From Candidatus Thorarchaeota archaeon (lineage in GTDB: Archaea; Asgardarchaeota; Thorarchaeia; Thorarchaeales; Thorarchaeaceae), in assembly GCA_016839245.1 (NCBI GenBank), contig JAEOUN010000040.1, forward strand, positions 1-52,563: a stretch of 52,563 bases of DNA. Reading direction: 5' to 3'. Of the stretch, positions 8,895 to 16,475 are shown piece after piece (position 1 is the stretch's first letter; the number at the start of each line of letters is the position of its first letter). The notes beneath the pieces were generated by a model. That model made no database searches. It was not told the DNA's origin and saw only the letters and a list, made by a program, of their open reading frames with translations. The position numbers and the translations under genes are program-made.

Positions 8895-9548
8895 CTACAT
8901 TAAACTGGTCACACTGTTTTCTCGATAGAAGGGACCAGCATGTTCAGGTAATGTAATCGAAAATGCCTCAGCCCTATCACACTGTGCCTGTACTCCGCGA
9001 AGTCGTGTTCTTGCATCATACAACCGCTCATAGAAATTATTAGCTTTAATAGTCTGAGACTTGTGTGCTTTTATTGCAGCTCGACTGAATTTGTAAGTAT
9101 CAGAAATATCAACATAGACATGGGGTCGAGAGATTAGCGTGTTGATCTCCATATTGTATATCCGTTCAACACGATGAGCGTTTTCAAAGATAGTGATATG
9201 TGAAGCCCACTCGACGGCATCAAAGACAATCTTTGCACAGTGTTGGTGGTTCAGATTATAATCATCTTGAGAGTGAGTGATTACTATCTTTGGACGGGTT
9301 TTGAGAATAGCTCCTACGACCTCATTCCGAAGACTATCGTCTATCGCAAAATCATCACGTTCACTGAGGTATAGGTTTCTCACCCCAAGAATAGAACACG
9401 CCTCCTGTAATTCTGCATTTCGTGTCTCATTCCCAGTCATGCAGTGGATGTCAACAGGGACATCAGCATTGCAGTGCTTTCTAATTGTACCGCCAGCACC
9501 AATACTTTCATCATCAGGATGAGCAATCACAACCAATATCGAGTCCAT
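8895..9548 (-). CDS. bshB: LmbE/PIG-L family zinc deacetylase, probable GlcNAc-malate deacetylase
   Basis: Predicted to remove the acetyl group from GlcNAc-malate, the second step of bacillithiol synthesis. The 217-residue protein has the family signature AHPDDE: H10 and D13 bind zinc and D12 is the general base. The third zinc ligand is probably H101 in DYNLNHQH. Near the C-terminus GVQAQCDRAEAF matches the GxxxxxxRAEAF-like end of BshB-type enzymes. ATG 9548 gives the family N-terminus (MDSILVVIAHPDDE) and lies close to the distance expected for a leaderless transcript from an ATATAATA box near 9563-9571. It is divergent from bshA with about 100 bases between them. The family also includes MshB and other sugar deacetylases, so the substrate assignment rests on the neighbouring bshA and bshC homologues. 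Confidence 0.85.
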   Translation of the reverse strand: MDSILVVIAHPDDESIGAGGTIRKHCNADVPVDIHCMTGNETRNAELQEACSILGVRNLYLSERDDFAIDDSLRNEVVGAILKTRPKIVITHSQDDYNLNHQHCAKIVFDAVEWASHITIFENAHRVERIYNMEINTLISRPHVYVDISDTYKFSRAAIKAHKSQTIKANNFYERLYDARTRLRGVQAQCDRAEAFSITLPEHAGPFYRENSVTSLM

Positions 9549-9585
9549 AGTTTGTCTTTCGGTATTATATCTAATCAAGCTTTGG

Positions 9586-9607
9586 CATGGTCATTGTTCA
9601 GACCATG
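9586..9607. promoter_or_regulatory. Perfect 7-bp dyad in the bshB-bshA divergent promoter
   Basis: CATGGTC (9586-9592) and GACCATG (9601-9607) are exact inverted repeats spaced by eight bases, so the half-sites sit 15 bases apart centre to centre. The dyad lies between the ATATAATA box serving bshB (about 9563-9571, minus strand) and a CTTAAAGG box at about 9611-9618 that could serve bshA. That is where a dimeric regulator could control both directions. Function is inferred from position and symmetry only. Confidence 0.45.
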
Positions 9608-9650
9608 TGGCTTAAAGGGAAAAACATCTATTTCAAGAGAGATGGTCAAA

Positions 9651-10814
9651 ATGCGGATTGGTGTGAATTTATACCCATCAGTGGGAGGATCAGGCTACGT
9701 CGCAACAAGACTGGGTCAACATCTAGTCGATCGTGGGCACATTATACACTTTATTACGTATCAAAGGCCCTTCTCAATGATGTGGCAACAGACGAAGGGA
9801 CTCCACGTTGACCTTGTTGATAGATTCGATTACCCTCTGTTCGCAGTTATAGGCCCCCCATACACTATGGCATTAACATCGAAGATGATTAAAGTCGCAA
9901 AAGCTGCAGAATTAGACTTCATCCACTCCCATTATGCTATTCCCCACGCTATGTCCGCCTACATGACCAGAGAGATTATAGGTCTCCCATATGTTGTAAC
10001 ACTTCATGGTTCCGATGTTCATACACTGGGACTTGATCCTGCATACAAACCTGTTGTGCAACACACAGTAGAGAAGGCAGATGCTGTAACAGCAGTATCA
10101 GAGTTTCTTAAGAATAAAGCACATGAAGACCTTGGTATTGAGAGAGAAATCCATGTAATTCCCAATTCTATAGATACAACGAAATTTTCACGAGTCACAG
10201 GTATTCGTCTAGTTGTAGAGAGTGGATGTGTTTCATTACGGAGAGAAGATGAAGCCTATGAGATCAATCCTGATGATAGGATTATTCTTCATGCCTCTAA
10301 CTTCAGAGGAGTAAAACGAGTTGTTCAGCTTATCGAAGCTATGAGGATAGTCGTAGATGCAATACCAAAAGCACGGCTGATAATTGTTGGCGATGGACCA
10401 ACTAGAATTGATGTTGAACGACGAATTGAATCATTGAAACTTTGCAATAATGTTCACCTATTAGGTGTGAAAAGTAACATGCAAGAGATCATGTGTTCAG
10501 CAGATGTCTTTGTCTTAAATTCCACTTTAGAAGGAATGCCTCTAGTGCTTCTCGAAGCAATGGCGTGCAGTTTGCCAGTAGTCACAACACCCGCAGGAGG
10601 AATTCCTGAACTTGTTCGTCCAGGAATCGATGGAGTAGTAACAAAAGGATATGAAACAGAGGAGCTGGCTGAGGCGCTTATTAATATCCTTGATGATGAT
10701 AGCTATAGAGCCAAGATGAGCAAAGCTGGATTTCAGAGAGTACAAGACAAATTCACTGCCGAAAGGATAGTGACAATGTACGAAAAAGTATTCGAAGAGG
10801 TAATCCAGAAATAA
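9651..10814 (+). CDS. bshA: BshA-like glycosyltransferase (UDP-GlcNAc:L-malate), GT4 family
   Basis: Predicted to transfer GlcNAc from UDP-GlcNAc to L-malate, the first step of bacillithiol synthesis. The protein has 387 residues, close to bacterial BshA (about 380). The N-terminus VNLYPSVGGSGYVATRLG with HFITYQRPF matches the characteristic BshA start (YPSVGGSG, then HFIT..PF) better than generic GT4 enzymes. Other BshA-like signatures are HSHYAIPHA (92-100), TLHGSDVHTLG (117-127) and HASNFRGVKRV (214-224). The GT4 EX7E motif is E294/E302 in LEGMPLVLLE. An extra stretch of about 20 residues lies around 182-203. ATG 9651 fits the family start; ATG 9642 would add three residues. It is followed after 15 bases by bshC in the same orientation. 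Confidence 0.88.
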   Translation: MRIGVNLYPSVGGSGYVATRLGQHLVDRGHIIHFITYQRPFSMMWQQTKGLHVDLVDRFDYPLFAVIGPPYTMALTSKMIKVAKAAELDFIHSHYAIPHAMSAYMTREIIGLPYVVTLHGSDVHTLGLDPAYKPVVQHTVEKADAVTAVSEFLKNKAHEDLGIEREIHVIPNSIDTTKFSRVTGIRLVVESGCVSLRREDEAYEINPDDRIILHASNFRGVKRVVQLIEAMRIVVDAIPKARLIIVGDGPTRIDVERRIESLKLCNNVHLLGVKSNMQEIMCSADVFVLNSTLEGMPLVLLEAMACSLPVVTTPAGGIPELVRPGIDGVVTKGYETEELAEALINILDDDSYRAKMSKAGFQRVQDKFTAERIVTMYEKVFEEVIQK

Positions 10815-10829
10815 ATGGAGTGCAATTGA

Positions 10830-12545
10830 ATGGTCCCCAGTGTTAACCGAGTCTATCATGATTTCATTTGGTACAGAGAGAATGAGGAATTGGCAACGGC
10901 TCTCTATGACGCACCACCAATTACAATGAACTCTATTGCAGAGAGAACTTATGAAATTCTACATCAGTATTCAGAGATGCTTTGGCACCTCAAGGAAAAA
11001 ATGGATTTGCTAGAAAGTGCGTTATTAAAATCAAACAAAAAGATAGGCTGTTTAACACCAAAGGTCAGAGAACGAATATCAGATCTAAAAAAAGGAGCCA
11101 TTGAAGCGGCACATCAGACAGTGGTCTTGGGCGGACCAGCATATATTCTGAACAAGGCAGCAACTGCAGATAGATTGGTCACTTTCTGCTCAGAGAAAGA
11201 AATAGACCTCTCCTCCTATTTCTGTGTTGCAGACTACGATATTGTTCAATCAGAATTGACAAACATCAGAGTTCCTGTTCTTGGACAAGGTGGAACATTG
11301 GTAAGTATTCCGGTGCCAGAGAATTATGAAAACTCTCCAGTAAGTGTACTGCCGCTCCCTGAGAGCGATTGGTATGATCAAGTGGAGGAAGATATTCGAA
11401 ATAGCTATAGACCAATGTTAAAGTACATTGATGGACCTGGTCGTTTACTCTATGAGGAACGACTAGAACAAGCGCTTGCAATTACTCGATGGAGTTATGT
11501 CAACTCAAAGACACTCGGTGAATGGGCAGAACGAATAATTGGCAGATTGTTTAATATCGAGGGAAATCTGGGAATTCCACTTCTTGTGGCATCGAATGAA
11601 AACATTAGAGAATTGCTCGTAGAAGGATTGGAGTATCTCATAGCTAGAGAGAATCGAGAGAGGTTTCTTACTACATTTAATGAGATTACAGATAGGATAA
11701 CAAAGGCAGGTTACAATCCAAGCATTGGACATCGAGAGGAAGACTATGTGCCGTTCTTTTTCGAGTGCCAAAATGACGGTTGCAATAGAGCAAGAATCGA
11801 ACTTCACTATGTTGACAAAGGATCAGATATCCTCCTCACTGGTAGATGTCCTACCTGCGGGGAGGCCATCGATATTGAAACTTCAGCGGATAGTCCATAC
11901 CTAGGGGAGATTGCTCAACAAATGTCCCTACGTGTAGACTCAAGGCAATTGGTAATTGATACTATAGTCCCAACAGTCGTTCATGTTGGAGGACCTGGTG
12001 AGACAGCCTACTACGCTCAAGTTATTCCAAGTGCAAAGGCAATGGGAATCCCAGTACCAATGTTTGTCAAATATCCTAGAGTATACTTCAACACACCGTG
12101 GAATGAAAAATTGGCTAAAGACCTTGAATTGAATGAAGTGAAAATACTTCACAGAGGAGAGATGTTTAGTATCTTGGGCAAGATTGCTCGTTTCAGGAAA
12201 AAAGAGAGATTTGATGAGATGAACGAAATGTTAGCAGGTCTCGGGCAATTCATTCAAGAAAATTATTCATATTTGAACCAAAGACATCAAGAGATTGAGA
12301 GCAAGATTGAGAATGCATCGGGAGAAAAGAGCGACGTTCTCTTAAGTCTCAAGAGTGATATTGAAAAATACCTGAGTTGGACTTATGGACAATATACTAC
12401 TGGGAAAATTGGGCAAGAATCATCATGGTCGTGGATTGAATGGGCAATCAACTCAGGATTTACAGATCTTTTTGGACCCTATCAACGAGCATATGTTGGA
12501 CCTATGAAAAATGGTGCAACAGTATTTGTCAATTTCACAATATAG
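10830..12545 (+). CDS. bshC: BshC-like putative cysteine ligase with inserted four-cysteine segment
   Basis: BshC is thought to join cysteine to GlcN-malate in the last step of bacillithiol synthesis. This 571-residue protein carries family patterns: LGGPAYILNKAATADRL near 100-116 (GPxY...K block), FCVADYDIV near 131-139, and HVGGPGETAYYAQV near 385-398 followed by MGIPVPMF, the best-conserved BshC block. The C-terminal third is helical, with a coiled coil around 470-525. It is slightly longer than bacterial BshC (about 540) because of an insert near 305-350 with C313, C318, C340 and C343, a probable zinc ribbon. ATG 10830 follows GGAG by nine bases. It lies 15 bases after bshA, so the two are an operon. 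Homology here is remote, so the exact reaction is less certain than for BshA and BshB. Confidence 0.78.
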   Translation: MVPSVNRVYHDFIWYRENEELATALYDAPPITMNSIAERTYEILHQYSEMLWHLKEKMDLLESALLKSNKKIGCLTPKVRERISDLKKGAIEAAHQTVVLGGPAYILNKAATADRLVTFCSEKEIDLSSYFCVADYDIVQSELTNIRVPVLGQGGTLVSIPVPENYENSPVSVLPLPESDWYDQVEEDIRNSYRPMLKYIDGPGRLLYEERLEQALAITRWSYVNSKTLGEWAERIIGRLFNIEGNLGIPLLVASNENIRELLVEGLEYLIARENRERFLTTFNEITDRITKAGYNPSIGHREEDYVPFFFECQNDGCNRARIELHYVDKGSDILLTGRCPTCGEAIDIETSADSPYLGEIAQQMSLRVDSRQLVIDTIVPTVVHVGGPGETAYYAQVIPSAKAMGIPVPMFVKYPRVYFNTPWNEKLAKDLELNEVKILHRGEMFSILGKIARFRKKERFDEMNEMLAGLGQFIQENYSYLNQRHQEIESKIENASGEKSDVLLSLKSDIEKYLSWTYGQYTTGKIGQESSWSWIEWAINSGFTDLFGPYQRAYVGPMKNGATVFVNFTI

Positions 12546-12550
12546 AGAGA

Positions 12551-12582
12551 CACCGGGATAACCCGGTGCCAGAACTTTATTT
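12551..12582 (+). terminator. GC-rich hairpin plus U-tract after bshC
   Basis: CACCGGG (12551-12557) and CCCGGTG (12562-12568) form a perfect seven-base-pair stem with an ATAA loop six bases after the bshC stop. It is followed by ctttatttta, a U-rich tract on the plus-strand transcript. This is a convincing intrinsic-type terminator for the bshA-bshC operon; the stem could also serve the converging aminotransferase transcript. Confidence 0.65.
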
Positions 12583-13853
12583 TAGCCTAATTCCTTAGAG
12601 AGTAACTTGCCTAGTCTCTCAATGCCTTCGGAGATAATATCTGGTGGAGCATAGGAGAAACCTAACCGCATTGTATTCGGTTCGGGTACACTTGGTACGA
12701 GCTCGTTACCATCTTCAGAGATCTGATGACCAGTAATCGGATAAAATGGATTTCCTGGTACATACAATAAGTCATTTGGTATTGCGACTTTTTCCATGAA
12801 CTTGCTCGAATTGAATGTAGTATCATCACTCTGCCACCAGATGAAGAATCCACCCGTGGGATCAGTTCGAACACCAGCAGGGAAGAATTCATCGATGGCT
12901 TTTGCCATAGCTTCATATCGTTCTTTATACAGGGGAATACCTCTCTTCATAGCTTGGTCAATATACTTGCTGTAGTATTCATTTAGAATACGCTGAACAA
13001 GGGTCGATGTACATAGGTCGAGGTATCCTTTATCTTTGAGCACTTGCTCTTTGACAGTATCTGGAAGAACGGAGTATCCAACACGTAACACAGCCGCCTC
13101 CTTACTACTAGTACCCAAGTATGCGACACGATGATTGTCCTTGTCTAGCGTCTTGATTGGTTTTGGATTTGCCTTGAATTGAATCTCAGCATATGCAGAG
13201 TCTTCAAGAAGGAGGATATTATGATTCTCACAGATATCAAATAGAGTCTTTCGTCGCTTCATTGACAATGTAGTTCCTTTAGGATTATCACTGTCTGGAA
13301 CCACATATAGCAAATCAGGTACCTTTCCAAAATTAATCTTCGATAGATGGATTGCTCGTTCTACCATATCGGGAATAATACCTTCAGTGTCAGTTGGAAC
13401 GACTAAGACTCTTGCGCCAAGCTTAACAGCTGGAACAAGAAATCCAAGGTATGATGGAGAGGGAGTAATTATAACATCTCCAGGATCAATGAGAGTGTCA
13501 AGTAATGCATAAAGCGCTTGTTGCGAACCATTTGTGATAGATACACGATCCCATTGTGTTTCACAATCTATAGGAATTCCTCGAACGTCACAGAGACGCT
13601 TAGCTAGGGTCTTGAGAAACCAAGCCTCACCTCCAGTAGGTCCGTAGTTCAAGTCATCAAGTGCAAGTTTTGGGTCAGCTCTGTATCGGTCACTCAGATC
13701 AGACAGGATATCAGCAAAACTGTCAGTGGGGATGATTCCAGGCTTTCCACCAGCAAAATAATACTTGACTTTGTACTTGAGAAGAGCTCTAATTTGAGAC
13801 TCCTCAATAAAAGACGTCCAAGTCGCAAAACTATAACTATGATTGTTTGCCAT
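12582..13853 (-). CDS. PLP-dependent class I/II aminotransferase
   Basis: A fold-type I aminotransferase of 423 residues, cytosolic. Visible features are NYGPTGGEAWF (co-substrate region), TNGSQQALYALL (PLP-phosphate loop), PDSDNPKG (N190 contacts PLP), LLLEDSAYAEI (D218 to the PLP nitrogen), the Schiff-base lysine K251 in GTSSKEAAVLRVGY, and the carboxylate-binding arginine in NTMRLGFSY near the C-terminus. The pattern resembles the alpha-aminoadipate / branched-chain / aromatic aminotransferases related to MocR and LysN; the substrate is not determined. The start is placed at ATG 13853 because CGGAG lies nine bases upstream; an in-frame ATG at 13910 is the alternative and lies near a TATA-like box at about 13943-13951. 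It converges on bshC. Confidence 0.88.
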   Translation of the reverse strand: MANNHSYSFATWTSFIEESQIRALLKYKVKYYFAGGKPGIIPTDSFADILSDLSDRYRADPKLALDDLNYGPTGGEAWFLKTLAKRLCDVRGIPIDCETQWDRVSITNGSQQALYALLDTLIDPGDVIITPSPSYLGFLVPAVKLGARVLVVPTDTEGIIPDMVERAIHLSKINFGKVPDLLYVVPDSDNPKGTTLSMKRRKTLFDICENHNILLLEDSAYAEIQFKANPKPIKTLDKDNHRVAYLGTSSKEAAVLRVGYSVLPDTVKEQVLKDKGYLDLCTSTLVQRILNEYYSKYIDQAMKRGIPLYKERYEAMAKAIDEFFPAGVRTDPTGGFFIWWQSDDTTFNSSKFMEKVAIPNDLLYVPGNPFYPITGHQISEDGNELVPSVPEPNTMRLGFSYAPPDIISEGIERLGKLLSKELG

Positions 13854-13973
13854 TGGTGCACGCTCCGAGGACTCTATCCTCTCAATAGAAGCATGAACAC
13901 TTCTGTACATGAGATAGAAGCGTTAGCCTTTATCTGTTTCTGAATTTATAATGCTATAATGGCACGTTTATGT

Positions 13974-13986
13974 TGTACAGTGTACA
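13974..13986. promoter_or_regulatory. TGTAC-AGT-GTACA dyad upstream of the aminotransferase
   Basis: The 13 bases TGTACAGTGTACA form a perfect dyad of five-base arms around AGT. With one mismatched base the symmetry can be stretched to TTATG/CATAA. It lies about 25 bases upstream of a minus-strand TTATAAAT box (about 13943-13951) that precedes the aminotransferase. Its position suits an activator or repressor site. The function is inferred only. Confidence 0.4.
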
Positions 13987-14036
13987 TAATTGTTCCATAA
14001 ATTTGTGCAAGGGTTCTAAATTATAATCACCTTTTT

Positions 14037-14822
14037 CTAGCGTAATTCAGCGACAATAGCAGCTGCTGCTGCAGATGGATTGGCAGCTTCGACGATTGAA
14101 CGCGCCGCAATAACGAAGTCTGCACCTGCGTCAATTGCCTCCTTAGCACTCCCGCCTTGAGCGCCAACACCGGGACAAATGATTGGGATGTCGGTACCTA
14201 AAGTATTTCGAATTTCAGTAATCTTGTCTGGATGGGTGGCCCCCACGATGACACCATCTACATCCCATAACCTGGACTGTCGAGCGAACCGCAAATAGAG
14301 AGGTTCTGCTTTTTTGGACTTCTCATCAGGTGCTATAGTGAGACCATATCCATCGCTTGCGCCAGGATGCGACATATAGCAGAGTGTAATAATGCCTCGC
14401 TTTCGATTCAGTGCAGCCTCAAATACTGCATCAAGACCACCTTCCATTCCAACAAAAGGATTCACAATGATTGCATCAAATCCTGCATCAAAATAGTATT
14501 TTGTGATGACCTTGTTGGTGTTACTCACATCATTCAATTTGCAATCAATAATTGCTGTGATTCCTTCATCATGTATCTTATCCACCAGTCTAGGGATACC
14601 ATCAGCTATCCCTAGGGGAAGAACAAGATGTCTATTGATTTTGAAAGCAACTGCATGTTCAGCAGTCTGCGAAATCATTTTCATCGCAGCCTGTTCAAGA
14701 CGGTCTTTCTCGTTTCTGACGCCTACAACATCTTTCCCGGCAAAGTCTGCTACAAGATCCAGACCAATGATTAGTTTACTCTTGCGAACAAAACTGGTTG
14801 CAGTCAATTTACGCTTGTACAC
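14037..14822 (-). CDS. pyrF: Orotidine 5'-phosphate decarboxylase
   Basis: Decarboxylates OMP to UMP, the last step of de novo pyrimidine synthesis. The 261-residue beta/alpha barrel has the expected residues: LDLVAD (D22) after strand 1, FKINRH with K61 after strand 2, and the catalytic DxKxxD as D93-C-K95-L-N-D98 followed by SNT. The phosphate-binding end is CPGVGAQGG (217-225) and IAARSI (238-243). It belongs to the longer PyrF type. GTG 14822 is chosen as start because GAGGAG lies eight bases upstream; the open frame reaches a GTG at 14852 without such a site. It is a single gene; neighbours are not pyrimidine genes. Confidence 0.92.
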   Translation of the reverse strand: MYKRKLTATSFVRKSKLIIGLDLVADFAGKDVVGVRNEKDRLEQAAMKMISQTAEHAVAFKINRHLVLPLGIADGIPRLVDKIHDEGITAIIDCKLNDVSNTNKVITKYYFDAGFDAIIVNPFVGMEGGLDAVFEAALNRKRGIITLCYMSHPGASDGYGLTIAPDEKSKKAEPLYLRFARQSRLWDVDGVIVGATHPDKITEIRNTLGTDIPIICPGVGAQGGSAKEAIDAGADFVIAARSIVEAANPSAAAAAIVAELR

Positions 14823-14962
14823 TCTACTCACTCCTCTCGCTTGGTAAGTCACGCATTATACAAAGTGATTGCATTTCATATAGAATGCTTCCAAATAAAT
14901 TATCGTGATACCAAGATTGAATATATCATCAGCGCAAACTTATATCGGAACCCAGACTTGTG

Positions 14963-16021
14963 ATGGATGGAGAAGTAAAATTGAGCCCAGATTGGAAGAT
15001 GACTAGAATCACTGTTGTGCTATTGGCTATTGTAGGACCGATCTACTTCTTCCTACTCATGCTATTCATTCCTCAGATGACCCCCTTTACGGATGTAGGA
15101 CTCAACATATTGTTTCATTACATTGGAGTCCCCATCGTTTTTTCCGTCCCTTGGGTTGGAACCATCTATTATCAAAGATATAGGCTAGCAAATGCGATTC
15201 ATATAATGGATGAAACTATTACAGTAGTGCCACTCAGATGGAGAATCTTCTATGGAGCAAATGCGACATTCGTTCTCATGGTATTCATTCTCCCAATGGC
15301 GACTCCCATCATGGCGATCATAGAGGGATTAATCGTTGCAGGTCATGTCTTCTATCTCATTGGTATTGGAAAGCTTGGAGGCGGAAAGCCAGCAGCAGTA
15401 CTTGGAATTTTAGTGGCTGTTGCATTATGTATTCTTCCAGTATTTGTCATGATCGAATTTTTACCTATGTACCTGGAACTTTGGGCAACAATCCTTGCCA
15501 CATGGGAAGCATTCTGGTTAAATGTAGCATATGGAGTTGCTCAGTGTCTTGTTAATGCACTTAGTTTTGGAGCACCGATATATTTCATCTATTTTGGAGC
15601 TCAGGAATATGACAAAGGACTCTATGGAGAGGTCTATACAAAGACACCAACCCACTGGATAAGGCTTGCAGAGTTCATTATCTTCGCTATCTTCCTTGTG
15701 ATGTATCTCCCACCAATTCCAACGCCATTTGGGACAATACCATTTCTAGACCTATCTAACCTGTTTAATAGCTACATAAATTGGATCTCACTTGGAATAG
15801 TGGTCATTATGGTATTGGTGAAAATGTGTCTAAAAGTAAAGGGAGATACTACAATGGGCGGTGCATCCAACATCTTTGTTATCGGTCTCTTTCTCGTTGT
15901 AGAGCTTTTCTTTAAGACGAACCTACTACTGATTACATCGATTATCTGGTTGGCATTTTTCATCTATGCTGCACTAGCTGTCGTGAGCTATTTGAGAGCG
16001 TCTCCAAGAGAACTCTACTGA
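14963..16021 (+). CDS. Hypothetical polytopic membrane protein
   Basis: Not recognised. The 352 residues are almost wholly hydrophobic, with about ten predicted membrane helices spaced through the protein and short, weakly charged loops; the first begins near residue 12 and the last ends near 345. No transporter signature, nucleotide-binding motif or catalytic cluster is visible. ATG 14963 is immediately preceded by an in-frame GTG at 14960; no Shine-Dalgarno is seen, but tttatatcgg-like sequence about 20-25 bases upstream could be a TATA element for a short-leader transcript. It stands alone between divergent pyrF and the convergent 119-residue gene. Confidence 0.7.
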   Translation: MDGEVKLSPDWKMTRITVVLLAIVGPIYFFLLMLFIPQMTPFTDVGLNILFHYIGVPIVFSVPWVGTIYYQRYRLANAIHIMDETITVVPLRWRIFYGANATFVLMVFILPMATPIMAIIEGLIVAGHVFYLIGIGKLGGGKPAAVLGILVAVALCILPVFVMIEFLPMYLELWATILATWEAFWLNVAYGVAQCLVNALSFGAPIYFIYFGAQEYDKGLYGEVYTKTPTHWIRLAEFIIFAIFLVMYLPPIPTPFGTIPFLDLSNLFNSYINWISLGIVVIMVLVKMCLKVKGDTTMGGASNIFVIGLFLVVELFFKTNLLLITSIIWLAFFIYAALAVVSYLRASPRELY

Positions 16022-16041
16022 TATCTGTGTCTTGAGAAGAA

Positions 16042-16401
16042 TCACATATCTAGAATCTCAAGCTTTGCAGATAGACGAATCACTGGAAGATAGACCGTCA
16101 TAGGTTCTGATTCTGAGAGTGAGTCAACAAAGGTAAGCTTTTCTTTAGGCCTTGTCGAATATGCTAGAAAATTGCCCTCAGGAGGACCATCTCCTTCAGC
16201 ATGAACCCAAAGAGGTAAACCATAGTTCTCATAGTACCCATGATTAGAGATTAGTGTCCCATAGATATGTTTTCCATTGTGTTCAAAATAAAGCATACTT
16301 GCAGGTCGATCCCTCTGCGACCAAGATACAAGCATCCTTGCCAAATCAGTCATTGAAGCAATTTTTAGATTAACCGGTGACCGAATATCGTTCTTGCTCA
16401 T
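16042..16401 (-). CDS. Conserved-looking small soluble protein, unknown function
   Basis: A protein of 119 residues starting at ATG 16401, without membrane segments or a recognised domain. The composition is that of a compact alpha/beta protein: an N-terminal helix (MTDLARMLVSW), strands with YFEHNGKHIYGTLI, a loop YYENYGLPLWVHAEGDGPP and C-terminal beta strands (MTVYLPVIRLSAKLEIL). It lies 74 bases after the HerA gene on the same strand, so it may be part of that transcription unit. A role with HerA is possible from position only. Confidence 0.6.
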   Translation of the reverse strand: MSKNDIRSPVNLKIASMTDLARMLVSWSQRDRPASMLYFEHNGKHIYGTLISNHGYYENYGLPLWVHAEGDGPPEGNFLAYSTRPKEKLTFVDSLSESEPMTVYLPVIRLSAKLEILDM

Positions 16402-16475
16402 TCTGAATCCACCAAATCAGCCTTCTTTCATATCCTTATAAGCGCAATCATTAGGTGAAACTCTGGTTCTTGAAT

